DNA of 7,146 nt from an uncultured Bacteroidales bacterium (GCA_945912085.1 CAMEBJ010000062.1:1-7146); one strand, 5' to 3'; counted from the stretch's first letter, positions 1 to 7,036 are shown. Notes: generated from the sequence alone by a model not told the origin. A program made the numbers and translations.

Positions 1-1096
1 CAGGGTTGTCTCCCTTTCTCTCGGAGACAACAACATCAAAGGTACCGTTCCGGAGTCCTTCGGAAGACTGTCCTGCCTGGAAAGCCTCGTGCTGAAAGAC
101 AATTGTATGTCAGGGTCAATCCCTCTTGCAGTCCGCCAGATGGCCTCCTGGTCCTCATTCGATGCCGCCACAAATATCTACCCTCAGCAGTCGGGCTACG
201 GCTTCAGTTACTTTGACGGTGAAACCTTCATATGGAACCGGTCCACCAAGTCCAATCCTATCAACGTGGTCATTCTCGGAGATGGATTCGACCTTGAGGG
301 TCTCAAGTACGGAGGCCGCTTCGACCAATTGGTGCAGGAAGCGATGGACGGTCTTTTCGGAACAGAGCCGATGGCCTCCTTCAAGGATTACTTCACTGTC
401 ACTTCGGTTGCTGCTCTCTCTGAGGAGACCGGGACTGGAGTTCTTGCGGCAAGGAATACTGCTTTTGGTACCTATTTTGTTGACAATGTGTCAGTTACGA
501 TGAATGCGAATGACAGTGAAGTTTACAGGTATGTTGCCAAGGCTGGAGTCACCGATTACCCTGCAACGCTGGTAATTGTCCTTATTGACTGGCCGGAGCG
601 GCTAGGAGGAGTCACCCTCTCCTACAAGGACGGACGCACGATGTCAATATGCACGAACGGAACGACTGGAAATATGTACGGTCTGAAAGGCCTGATGCGT
701 CACGAAGTCGTGGGCCACACCCTGGCAAAACTCGACGAGGAGTACTGGCCGGGAACCCGCGTCCTCCAGACCTATCTCAATTCCCTTCCGGTGGAGCAGG
801 CTCAGGGCAAGGCTCTGAATGTCTCCTCCTCAAGCGACCTTTCCCAGGTTCCGTGGAAACATTTCATTGGTGTAAAGGGCTATGAATCAGTAGGAGCCTA
901 CCTCATCTACGATGACAGGACTGACCCGAGCAAAGGCCTCTGGAAACCGGAGCCCCTGAGCGTGATGGTCAACAACAATGACCATTTCAATGCTCCCAGC
1001 CGTGAGCTCATCGTAAAAAAAATCAAGGAACTCTGCGGTGAAACCTACAGTTTCGAGGAATTCATCGCAAATGACCGCCTCCGGGGCTCCCACTGA
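1..1096 (+). CDS. LRR-M64 metallopeptidase (IgA-peptidase family), C-terminal part
   Basis: The frame is open to the left edge, so this is the last 364 residues of a longer secreted protein. A GTG at 89 is in frame but lies inside a repeat and is not the start. Residues 1-47 hold about two leucine-rich repeats of the plant-type pattern (LSLGDNNIKGTVPESFGRL, then LVLKDNCMSGSIP). After a linker, residues about 85-364 match peptidase family M64: a strand with INVVILGDGF, then GGRFD, the EP..SFKDYF region, and the signature HEVVGHTLAKLDEEY at residues 234-248 (bases 701-745), close to HExxGHxxxxLxDEY. H234, E235 and H239 are the expected zinc and catalytic residues. One consensus Asp is replaced by Glu (E246). 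The family is named for a clostridial IgA peptidase, but most bacteroidal members have no proven substrate. The LRR part probably binds a protein or glycan. The signal peptide lies outside the window. The gene converges on the IdeS-like gene. Confidence 0.87.
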   Translation, partial: RVVSLSLGDNNIKGTVPESFGRLSCLESLVLKDNCMSGSIPLAVRQMASWSSFDAATNIYPQQSGYGFSYFDGETFIWNRSTKSNPINVVILGDGFDLEGLKYGGRFDQLVQEAMDGLFGTEPMASFKDYFTVTSVAALSEETGTGVLAARNTAFGTYFVDNVSVTMNANDSEVYRYVAKAGVTDYPATLVIVLIDWPERLGGVTLSYKDGRTMSICTNGTTGNMYGLKGLMRHEVVGHTLAKLDEEYWPGTRVLQTYLNSLPVEQAQGKALNVSSSSDLSQVPWKHFIGVKGYESVGAYLIYDDRTDPSKGLWKPEPLSVMVNNNDHFNAPSRELIVKKIKELCGETYSFEEFIANDRLRGSH

Positions 1097-1107
1097 CCCC
1101 CGGGAGG
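1078..1107. terminator. GC-rich hairpin between convergent genes, possible bidirectional terminator
   Basis: CCTCCGGGG at 1078-1086 can pair with 1098-1107 (CCCC, bulged G at 1102, then GGAGG), giving a 9-bp stem with an 11-base loop. The loop contains the M64 stop codon (1094-1096). The hairpin fills most of the space before the oppositely oriented gene ends at 1113. Neither strand has a clear T-run after the stem, so it is not a classical intrinsic terminator. Its position between two converging genes is the main argument. Confidence 0.4.
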
Positions 1108-1112
1108 TGGTC

Positions 1113-2225
1113 TTAATTGCCGAGAACCACAAGTTCGATGACCCTGGCGAATATTCCTGCCTCATCGGGATAGCGGCTGGATGAAAGGTTGGACAACTGC
1201 ACCTGCCCGTTTTTGTAGATGACGCCGTAATTGTGCATAGGAATGTTCCCCCACGCGGGGCCTGTGTTCGAATCCGTTATCCAGATTTCCCTGATGCTGC
1301 CGTCGGAGTTCTTCGTGTATCCCCAGACATTGACGGCGTGCTGTCCGGATTTTTTTGTGTATGAATATTCTATGCCTATCGAATCTCCGGCCCTGGCCGC
1401 TTCGGTAATCATTTTTTCGAAAGATTCCTTGTCAGGATCCAGCCTTGAGAGAATGATGTCATTATTGCCGTTGAACATCTCGTCGAACAGTGCAAGGGCT
1501 TTGACTCCCGGCAGGTCCTTGTCAAACATATACCAGTTCAGAGCATTGCGGATGGCCCCTGCGGAATTGCGGATTCTGCTCTTGAAAACACTGAATATTC
1601 CGCTTTTGGGGTCGCTTGTGATGCTCTGATTCCCGTTCTGGACGGAATTCATATCATAATCGTAGATATACGAATGGTCGTACAGGGAAATCTCCTTTGT
1701 GGTCGTTTTGAGATATTCCTGAATCCTTCCCTCATTCATCCGGTACCAGTGGTGCAGCATCCCCGAGGCAGTCGCCACCCAGCAGAATTCGCTGTCCCCG
1801 CCCCTCTTTTTGATGTCAAACCATTTTGTTTCAGCGGTCTCGTACCAGAGATACTGGTCATTTGCCGAGTTCTCCAAATCACCTTTCTTCGGTCCCGGGA
1901 CACCTTTAATGAAAACAATGTCAGGATAGTCCCGATTCGGTTCCGGTTCCGGATTTGGTTCTGGTTCTGGTTTTGGTTCAGGTTCAGGTTCGGGTTTCGG
2001 TTCAGGTTCTGGTTCGGGTTCAGGTTCTGGATTTGGTTCAGGTTCCGGATTTGGCTCCGGTTCGGGTGCAGGCTCCGGCTCTTCTTTGTCGCTGTCACCG
2101 TCAGGAACAGGAGTCTGTTGCTGTGCAACGTCATTCTCGGGCATGGAAGGTCGTGTGCATCCCTGTCCTCCCGCAATCAGAATGACAATCAGACAAATAA
2201 TAAAGGTGTGTTTCTGTATTTTCAT
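1113..2225 (-). CDS. IdeS/Mac-like (C66) cysteine peptidase, Pro-rich stalk, probable lipoprotein
   Basis: This 370-residue protein has a hydrophobic signal segment (about residues 7-20) followed by Cys23. The lipobox is poor (GQGC), so lipidation is likely but not certain. Residues 49-96 are 24 X-Pro dipeptides, mostly Glu-Pro, forming a stiff acidic stalk. Residues about 125-370 resemble streptococcal IdeS/Mac, which cuts the IgG hinge. WFDIKK then C148 matches WYDITK before the IdeS catalytic Cys94. [11 protein letters not shown] matches its GNMLHWW helix. HAVNVWG (H296) matches HVINLWG at His262, and ITDSN (D318) aligns with Asp284 at the same 22-residue spacing. K140 aligns with IdeS Lys84. 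The second acidic residue (Asp286) is N320 here. Start: ATG with a good AAGGAG at 2234-2239, 8 bases upstream. It lies 84 bases after the methyltransferase, possibly in the same transcript. A bacterial IgG peptidase role is inferred; another host or dietary protein is possible. Confidence 0.8.
   Translation of the reverse strand: MKIQKHTFIICLIVILIAGGQGCTRPSMPENDVAQQQTPVPDGDSDKEEPEPAPEPEPNPEPEPNPEPEPEPEPEPKPEPEPEPKPEPEPNPEPEPNRDYPDIVFIKGVPGPKKGDLENSANDQYLWYETAETKWFDIKKRGGDSEFCWVATASGMLHHWYRMNEGRIQEYLKTTTKEISLYDHSYIYDYDMNSVQNGNQSITSDPKSGIFSVFKSRIRNSAGAIRNALNWYMFDKDLPGVKALALFDEMFNGNNDIILSRLDPDKESFEKMITEAARAGDSIGIEYSYTKKSGQHAVNVWGYTKNSDGSIREIWITDSNTGPAWGNIPMHNYGVIYKNGQVQLSNLSSSRYPDEAGIFARVIELVVLGN
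1936..2081 (-). repeat. Degenerate 6-base tandem repeat encoding the (X-Pro) stalk
   Basis: About 24 copies of a 6-base unit (on the plus strand GGTTCN or GGNTTN variants) encode alternating Pro and Glu, with Asn, Lys or Ala at intervals. Because the unit is two codons, copy-number changes by slippage would alter stalk length without breaking the frame. The same repeat keeps several other frames open across this region; those are by-products of the repeat. Confidence 0.9.
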
Positions 2226-2243
2226 AATTTTTACTCCTTGAAA

Positions 2244-2258
2244 AGGTCTTCCGGACCT
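2244..2258 (-). promoter_or_regulatory. Short hairpin just upstream of the IdeS-like gene's ribosome-binding site
   Basis: Read on the minus strand, AGGTC-CGGAA-GACCT forms a 5-bp stem with a 5-base loop. It is followed by TTTC and then the AAGGAG Shine-Dalgarno sequence of the next gene. It could be a weak terminator or attenuator separating this gene from the methyltransferase upstream, or a structure shielding the ribosome-binding site. The stem is short and could occur by chance. Confidence 0.2.
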
Positions 2259-2309
2259 ATTGCTACATTGACTGCTCTGTTGTGCGTTGATTCACCAGGT
2301 TTTCAAAAG

Positions 2310-2951
2310 TTAGATTCTGCGGATGATTGAAAGGCCGTCGCGAAGCGGAAGGATGACATTCTCCACGCGGGGATCTTCTTTGACGATGTCGTTGAAACGG
2401 GCAATGGATATGGTCTGCTTGTCCTGCGGAAGCGGGTTCTGGCAGACCTTCCCGTCCCAGAGGACATTGTCTGCGAGGATGAGACCGCCCGGGCGCACAA
2501 GGTCGAAGACCAGGGAGTAATATTCGCAATATTCCCTTTTGTTCGCATCCATATACACCAAGTCATATTCCCTTCCTTCCTGAAGGAACTTTCGGAGGGT
2601 TTCCTTGCAATCCCCAAGATGAAGAGTGATTCTTTCTGTCAGTGATGCCCTTTCAAAGCCTTCTGTGATAAGGTCTTCCAATTCATCATTCACCTCGAGG
2701 GTGTCAAGATGGCCGTCCTCCCCAAGGGCCGAGGCAAGGCAGATTGCCGAATAGCCGGTGAAAGTCCCCAGTTCAAGAAGCCTCGTCGCCCCGCTCATCT
2801 GCACCAGCAACCTGAGAAACTGTCCCTGGACTGACCCAGACAGCATTCTTGCGTGGTTCGTGCGGATATTCGTCTGGCGCTCTACCCATCTGAGAGCCTC
2901 GTCGGGAACGGAGGAGTGTTCCTTTATATATTCATATATATATTCTTCCAT
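2310..2951 (-). CDS. SAM-dependent O-methyltransferase, cation-dependent (family 3, COMT-like)
   Basis: The 213-residue product matches the usual length of family 3 O-methyltransferases, which move a methyl group from S-adenosylmethionine to a hydroxyl, often of a catechol-like compound, using a divalent metal. Visible motifs: the SAM-binding loop LLELGTFTGYSA (residues 58-69), acidic E86 for the SAM ribose, GD at 113-114, and YMDANK (133-138). D135, D161 and N162 (ADNVLWDG) are the expected metal ligands. It should be a soluble cytoplasmic enzyme; the substrate cannot be read from sequence. I chose the ATG at 2951 because it begins at the normal N-terminus and leaves a 16-base gap to the M16 stop. 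An upstream ATG at 3023 would add 24 residues of unrelated character inside the M16 gene. No clear Shine-Dalgarno is present, so translation may be coupled to the M16 gene. Confidence 0.94.
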   Translation of the reverse strand: MEEYIYEYIKEHSSVPDEALRWVERQTNIRTNHARMLSGSVQGQFLRLLVQMSGATRLLELGTFTGYSAICLASALGEDGHLDTLEVNDELEDLITEGFERASLTERITLHLGDCKETLRKFLQEGREYDLVYMDANKREYCEYYSLVFDLVRPGGLILADNVLWDGKVCQNPLPQDKQTISIARFNDIVKEDPRVENVILPLRDGLSIIRRI

Positions 2952-2967
2952 ATCAACAATTCTTTCA

Positions 2968-4236
2968 TCAAAGCCAGACCAGCCTGCAGATCTTCTCCGG
3001 AGCAAAGATGTCCCGCGCCGCATCCCTCAGCTGTTCTGCCGAAACTCCCATCACCAACTCCCGGCTCTCCTGGTCCGAGGCTACCCTGCCATAGGACAGA
3101 AGTCCCTTGCACATTGACAGACATTGGGTTTCACCATTGTCGCTGCTGACGGCCAGCTGCCCGAGCAACTGTTTCTTCGCCGCCTTGAGCCTTCTGTCGG
3201 ACATCAGGGTGTCGCGCAGTTTTGCCAGTTCCCTGTCAACGGCCTTGAGACATTTCTCCATATTGCTGCGGTCGCAGCCGATGTAGATTGACGCAATTCC
3301 CGAGTCGGCATACTGGGTATAGGTGCATTCGGCGGCATAGACCCAGCCGTTCTTCTCTCTCAGAACGGAGTTGAGGATGGAATTTGTGGCTGGTCCCCCG
3401 AGGATGTTGCACAGAAGAATCGTGGCAATCCTCTCCTGCTTGCAGTAGAGTGAAGGCGCCGTTCCCCCGACAATGCAGTTTGCCTGGTGGTTTCTTTTGT
3501 TCACGCTGATGTCAAACTGAGAGGCTTTGAATGTCGGGATGTCATGTGAAACTTCTTTTGAGAGCTTTTCCCTCTCTGCATTCTCTGTGGTCTCTCCTGC
3601 TCCCTTTTGAGGGAAGAATTTGACACTGAGCGATTTTATCATCCTCTCCACCTTCCTCTCTTCCTCCGGACTCACTACCGTAAAGACCATTTTCGAGGGG
3701 ATGAACTTCTCCCTGACAAATCGCAGGAGTTCGTCCCTTGAGATTTTCCTGACCGAAGTGGCTGTCCCAAGTATCGGCCTTGAAAGGGGACTGCCTTCGA
3801 AAAGCATTTCCTCAAAACGGTCGTAGATCTCCTCTGACGGTGCATCCTTGTAGGAATGAATCTCATCAATCACCACACCTCTCTCTACAGCGATTTCATC
3901 CTCAGGGAATGTCGGATGGACTGCCAGTTCAAACAGCAGTGATGCTGCTTTGGACAAATCCTCTTTCAGGACTGTCGCGTGCAGGACAATTTCTTCCTTG
4001 GTGGTGTAGGCATTCAATTCTCCTCCCAAGGCATCAAGATAACTGTTTATTGTCCTGGCACTCTTGCTGTCCGTTCCCTTGAATATGGTGTGTTCTGCGA
4101 AATGCGCTATCCCGCTGCTCCATTGCGGATCTTCGTCCCTCGTTCCGCATTTTATTCCCAAAGCGCAGTAGCCTACGGCGTTTCCGCTCTTCCTGATAGC
4201 GTACTGCAATCCGCATTCTGTCCTACCCGTTGTCAT
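2968..4236 (-). CDS. M16 family zinc metallopeptidase (pitrilysin/processing-peptidase type)
   Basis: The 422-residue length fits a single-unit bacterial M16B peptidase, which usually works as a dimer clamping around unfolded peptides. The inverted zinc motif HFAEH is at residues 45-49, with the third ligand E125 in ERGVVIDEIHSYKD, 76 residues after H49, as the family requires. N-terminal features include GTRDE before the motif and FKGT after it. The C-terminal half carries LREKNGWVYAAECTY, equivalent to the conserved REKxGLxY segment of M16 substrate binding. There is no signal peptide, so a cytoplasmic location is expected. The ATG at 4236 is preceded by AGGA and AGAGG purine stretches. The gene starts 40 bases after the secreted unknown protein ends and is followed after 16 bases by the methyltransferase, which indicates an operon. 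The natural substrate is unknown. Confidence 0.93.
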   Translation of the reverse strand: MTTGRTECGLQYAIRKSGNAVGYCALGIKCGTRDEDPQWSSGIAHFAEHTIFKGTDSKSARTINSYLDALGGELNAYTTKEEIVLHATVLKEDLSKAASLLFELAVHPTFPEDEIAVERGVVIDEIHSYKDAPSEEIYDRFEEMLFEGSPLSRPILGTATSVRKISRDELLRFVREKFIPSKMVFTVVSPEEERKVERMIKSLSVKFFPQKGAGETTENAEREKLSKEVSHDIPTFKASQFDISVNKRNHQANCIVGGTAPSLYCKQERIATILLCNILGGPATNSILNSVLREKNGWVYAAECTYTQYADSGIASIYIGCDRSNMEKCLKAVDRELAKLRDTLMSDRRLKAAKKQLLGQLAVSSDNGETQCLSMCKGLLSYGRVASDQESRELVMGVSAEQLRDAARDIFAPEKICRLVWL

Positions 4237-4276
4237 CTCTTCCTGCCTCTTCTGTTCAATGATGTGTTTCCGAGAA

Positions 4277-5119
4277 TTACTTCTGGAACATTCTGAAGAT
4301 GTCCTCCTTCAGAAATCCCGGAGCAAGCGTGTTGGATATCCGATGCTTGCGGTAATAGTACAACCTGTGTGTTCTGCTGTCTATCAACATCTTGTAGCAG
4401 AATGACCCGACCATCGGATTTGTCGGTGCAACCACGTAACTCACAAGGCAATCCTCTCTCCCTTCCGCCATTATGTCATCTGCTTCCTCCTCTGTCACAA
4501 GCCTGACTTTGTCAGAATCTTCCGCCAGTTTCCCCACAAGTTGTGCAGCCGAATCGGTCAGGTCGTTCTCGGAGAAAATCTTGATTGCAGAATCTGCCTT
4601 GTCAATATTTCCTGCCGAACTTGACAATCCTCCGTAAGCATTGTAGTCCTTGTTCATAGAGGCGAGAACGTGTTCCTGGATGATGTCAATCAATGCCGGC
4701 AGAAAGACAATCTCCCTGCCGCCGGGTTCTTCTGCCGAGCACAGTGGAACCGTGACCACCTCCAGCATCTTGTTCAATCCTATGTCTGCACCCTTGCCTC
4801 CCTTTACTAGCGAAAGCATTGTCAGTCCCGGTGCTGCCTCCTTGCGGAATTTACCGAGAACGGTCATTAGAAAATAGTAATCATCCTTGGTTTTCAATTG
4901 GTTGAATTCCTCGAGAGAGCAAAATTCATAGGGACTGATTTCCCAGTTGTTCTTCACCGCATCCTCAAGTTCGGTGTCAATGAAAGGATTCCCGGACAGC
5001 ACAATCTTGGTCGTCTTTTCGCTGAAATCCATCAACTTAACTTTCTTTGTCGTAATTTGTGCCTGTGCCGACACAATGACAGGCAGCAACAAGGCCACAA
5101 TGGTCAATATCTTCTTCAT
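4277..5119 (-). CDS. Secreted or periplasmic protein of unknown function
   Basis: I do not recognise a named family. The 280-residue product begins with a clear signal peptide, MKKILTIVALLLPVIVSAQA, probably cut after A20 (AQA|Q) by signal peptidase I. The mature part has mixed alpha/beta character and no further membrane segment. Notable stretches are NNWEISPYEFCS (58-68), a Gly/Lys-rich turn GGKGADIG (107-114), acidic EEEADDIMAEGREDC (210-224) and a basic Tyr-rich segment RTHRLYYYRKHR (249-260) near the end. Four Cys (C67, C127, C224, C241) are spread along the chain. The frame extends upstream to 5233, and an ATG at 5146 would add nine residues (MNPCNTKKG). I prefer 5119 because it gives a standard signal peptide, though no good Shine-Dalgarno decides it. 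It is the first gene of the minus-strand series. Confidence 0.82.
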   Translation of the reverse strand: MKKILTIVALLLPVIVSAQAQITTKKVKLMDFSEKTTKIVLSGNPFIDTELEDAVKNNWEISPYEFCSLEEFNQLKTKDDYYFLMTVLGKFRKEAAPGLTMLSLVKGGKGADIGLNKMLEVVTVPLCSAEEPGGREIVFLPALIDIIQEHVLASMNKDYNAYGGLSSSAGNIDKADSAIKIFSENDLTDSAAQLVGKLAEDSDKVRLVTEEEADDIMAEGREDCLVSYVVAPTNPMVGSFCYKMLIDSRTHRLYYYRKHRISNTLAPGFLKEDIFRMFQK

Positions 5120-5195
5120 TCCTTTTTTCGTGTTACAGGGATTCATATATTTTCGTGATATCGAAATATTCAAAAACGCGGTAAAGTTACAAAGA

Positions 5196-5230
5196 TTATG
5201 CTTAACTTTGTGTTTTATGCTTAACTTTGT
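5196..5230 (+). promoter_or_regulatory. Direct repeat with two TAnnTTTG -7 boxes upstream of dnaX
   Basis: TTATGCTTAACTTTGT occurs twice, at 5196-5211 and 5215-5230, with a 19-base period. Each copy contains TAACTTTG (5203-5210 and 5222-5229), a perfect match to the Bacteroidetes primary-sigma -7 element TAnnTTTG. No good -33 TTTG sits 19-21 bases upstream of either box. The second box ends 7 bases before the dnaX ATG, so transcription from it would start at or next to the start codon. The first box would give a leader of roughly 20 bases. The repeat could alternatively be an operator. Confidence 0.5.
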
Positions 5231-5236
5231 CATCCT

Positions 5237-7036
5237 ATGGCGTCACAATATATAGTATCGGCGAGAAAGTACAGGCCTGACACCTTCGAGTCTCTCGTTG
5301 GACAGGACACGATTGCCAGGACCCTCAAGAATTCCATTGTGCGCGGGCAACTGGCTCACGCCTATCTGTTCTGCGGCCCGAGAGGAGTAGGCAAGACAAC
5401 AACGGCGAGGATTTTTGCAAAGGCCATCAACTGCTCGAATCCTTCGGCAGATATGGAGCCGTGCGGCGAGTGCGAGTCCTGCAAATCCTTCTCTGAGGGT
5501 CGTTCCTACTGTATCCACGAACTGGATGCCGCCTCCAACAACGGAGTGGAAGACATAAAGGCATTGATGGATCAGGTACGCATCCCGCCACAGGTCGGAA
5601 AGTACAGCGTGTACATCATCGACGAGGTGCATATGCTTTCCCCGCAGGCTTTCAACGCCTTCCTCAAGACTCTGGAGGAACCCCCTGCCTACGCCATATT
5701 CATCCTTGCCACAACCGAGAAGCACAAAATCCTCCCGACCATCCTGTCCAGGTGTCAGACCTACGATTTCAACAGGATTTCCGTCGAGGACATCGTCCGG
5801 CAACTCAGAGAAATAGCCGGGAAGGAGAATGTTAAGATAGATGACGAGTCTCTTCACGTAATTGCCTCCAAGGCGGACGGTGCGATGAGGGATGCCCTCA
5901 CCATCTTCGACCAGACGGTGGCTTTCTGCGGAACCACGGTGGATTACAAGGATGTGCTGAAGAACCTGAATGTCCTGGATTACGAATATTCATTCAATCT
6001 CACCGACGCTTTTCTTGCCGGAGACTATTCCAGGGCATTCCTGATATTTGATGAAGTCCTTTCGAAGGGTTTCAACGCCCTGCATTTCATTGCTGCCCTC
6101 AGTTCCCATTTCAGGGATTTGCTTGTCAGCCGGAGTGCCGGTCTGGATGCCCTTCTGGAGTTGCCTGCATCATTGAAGGAGAGGTACAGGGAACAGGCAT
6201 CAAGGTGTTCCGTGAAATTCCTTTACGATGCACTCGGAATCACATCCGTGTGTGAAAGCGGTTACAAGGCCAGTGTCAACCCGAGGCTCCACATAGAGTT
6301 TGCCCTGATGCGTCTCAGCCAGCTTTCATCTGGCCCTGCTGCAGTTTCTGCTGCCCAGCCTTCCGCTCCTGCAACCCAGCCGGCCACAGCCTCTGTTTCA
6401 CAGCCGGCCACAGCAACCCGGACCGCATCTCCTGCAGCCTCCTCTGCGCCTCAGCCTTCCGCTCCTGCAGTCCAGCCGGCCGCTTCTTCCGCTTCATCCC
6501 CTGCAGCGCCCGACTCGTCGTCCCCTGCCGCCCTTACGACCCCATCCCCTGAGGCAGGCCGCACCCGCCGCACCAGAACCGCAAAAGCGGATGTCCTGTC
6601 AGTGAAGTCCCTGACGGAAGACAAGGAAAAGGTCGAAGTGGAGGCCCCTGCCCAGATTTCTGATAGAAGACTCTCCGAACAGGAAGTCAAGGAGAAATGG
6701 CAGGAACTCGCAACCTTGTATGTCTCAAAGCCACGCCTTGCCAACGCCATTGCCTCCTCGCAGCTATGCCTGACCGAGGAAGAGGGAGTTTCAGTAGTCA
6801 CTTTCAGCGTATTCAACCAGGCTCAGTTGATCTGGATTCAGGAAAGATGCCTTCACGAGCTGGAGGGCAACTTTCAGAGGCTCACTTCCTCCACGGTCCG
6901 CCTCAGAGTCGAAGTCATCCCTGAGGAGGAAAAGCCGCAGGTAGCATATATGCCGAGCGAAAAGGCCAAGGACCTGATGGAGAAGAATGCCGAAGTCAAA
7001 AATCTGGTCACCGATTTCGGTCTGGATGTCAAATGA
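5237..7036 (+). CDS. dnaX: DNA polymerase III subunit gamma/tau
   Basis: DnaX is the ATPase motor of the clamp loader that places the sliding clamp on DNA and ties polymerase cores together at the replication fork. The 599-residue product starts at MASQYIVSARKYRP, the normal N-terminus. It has Walker A GPRGVGKT (47-54), four zinc-binding Cys (C66, C76, C79, C82), Walker B IIDE (127-130), the SRC arginine-finger motif (171-173, R172) and sensor 2 GAMRDAL (215-221, R218). Domain III follows to about residue 362. A linker rich in Ala, Pro, Ser and Gln (364-440) and a basic patch GRTRRTRTAK lead to a C-terminal domain (about 475-599) ending in the segment MPSEKAKDLMEKN…TDFGLDVK, familiar from Bacteroidetes DnaX. 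I saw no A-rich frameshift signal of the E. coli type, so a single tau-like product is likely. There is no Shine-Dalgarno before the ATG. Confidence 0.98.
   Translation: MASQYIVSARKYRPDTFESLVGQDTIARTLKNSIVRGQLAHAYLFCGPRGVGKTTTARIFAKAINCSNPSADMEPCGECESCKSFSEGRSYCIHELDAASNNGVEDIKALMDQVRIPPQVGKYSVYIIDEVHMLSPQAFNAFLKTLEEPPAYAIFILATTEKHKILPTILSRCQTYDFNRISVEDIVRQLREIAGKENVKIDDESLHVIASKADGAMRDALTIFDQTVAFCGTTVDYKDVLKNLNVLDYEYSFNLTDAFLAGDYSRAFLIFDEVLSKGFNALHFIAALSSHFRDLLVSRSAGLDALLELPASLKERYREQASRCSVKFLYDALGITSVCESGYKASVNPRLHIEFALMRLSQLSSGPAAVSAAQPSAPATQPATASVSQPATATRTASPAASSAPQPSAPAVQPAASSASSPAAPDSSSPAALTTPSPEAGRTRRTRTAKADVLSVKSLTEDKEKVEVEAPAQISDRRLSEQEVKEKWQELATLYVSKPRLANAIASSQLCLTEEEGVSVVTFSVFNQAQLIWIQERCLHELEGNFQRLTSSTVRLRVEVIPEEEKPQVAYMPSEKAKDLMEKNAEVKNLVTDFGLDVK
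6356..6469 (+). repeat. Short direct repeats in the DnaX linker
   Basis: An 18-base sequence (CAGCCTTCCGCTCCTGCA, encoding QPSAPA) occurs at 6356-6373 and 6452-6469, exactly 96 bases apart and in the same frame. A 14-base sequence (CAGCCGGCCACAGC) occurs at 6377-6390 and 6401-6414. These suggest the Pro/Ala/Ser/Gln linker grew by internal duplication. The flexible linker should tolerate length changes. Confidence 0.8.

Noticed and set aside
89..91. GTG at 89 as the start of the M64 gene
   Set aside because: The frame stays open to the window edge and the upstream codons encode a matching leucine-rich repeat, so the true start is outside.
1936..2081. Repeat region considered as a CRISPR array
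   Set aside because: The units are 6-base tandem repeats without unique spacers and translate into X-Pro dipeptides.
1674..2330. Plus-strand frame of 218 codons rich in Phe, Arg and Trp
   Set aside because: It is the antisense shadow of the Pro-Glu repeat and the IdeS-like gene; the repetitive FRFRFWF composition comes from the hexanucleotide repeat, and the minus-strand frame has a signal peptide, a Shine-Dalgarno and catalytic motifs.
2952..3023. Longer methyltransferase start at 3023
   Set aside because: The extra 24 residues are the M16 coding region in another frame and do not resemble family N-termini; the ATG at 2951 gives the normal length and a 16-base gap.
5161..5193. Minus-strand promoter for the secreted unknown gene (TTTG at 5190-5193, then TATTTCGA at 5161-5168)
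   Set aside because: The spacing is right (21 bases) but the -7 box matches the TAnnTTTG consensus at only about three of six fixed positions, so I do not call it.
5243..5857. Minus-strand frame of 204 codons opposite dnaX
   Set aside because: It lies fully inside dnaX, whose motifs are unmistakable; no recognisable domain or start signal supports the antisense frame.
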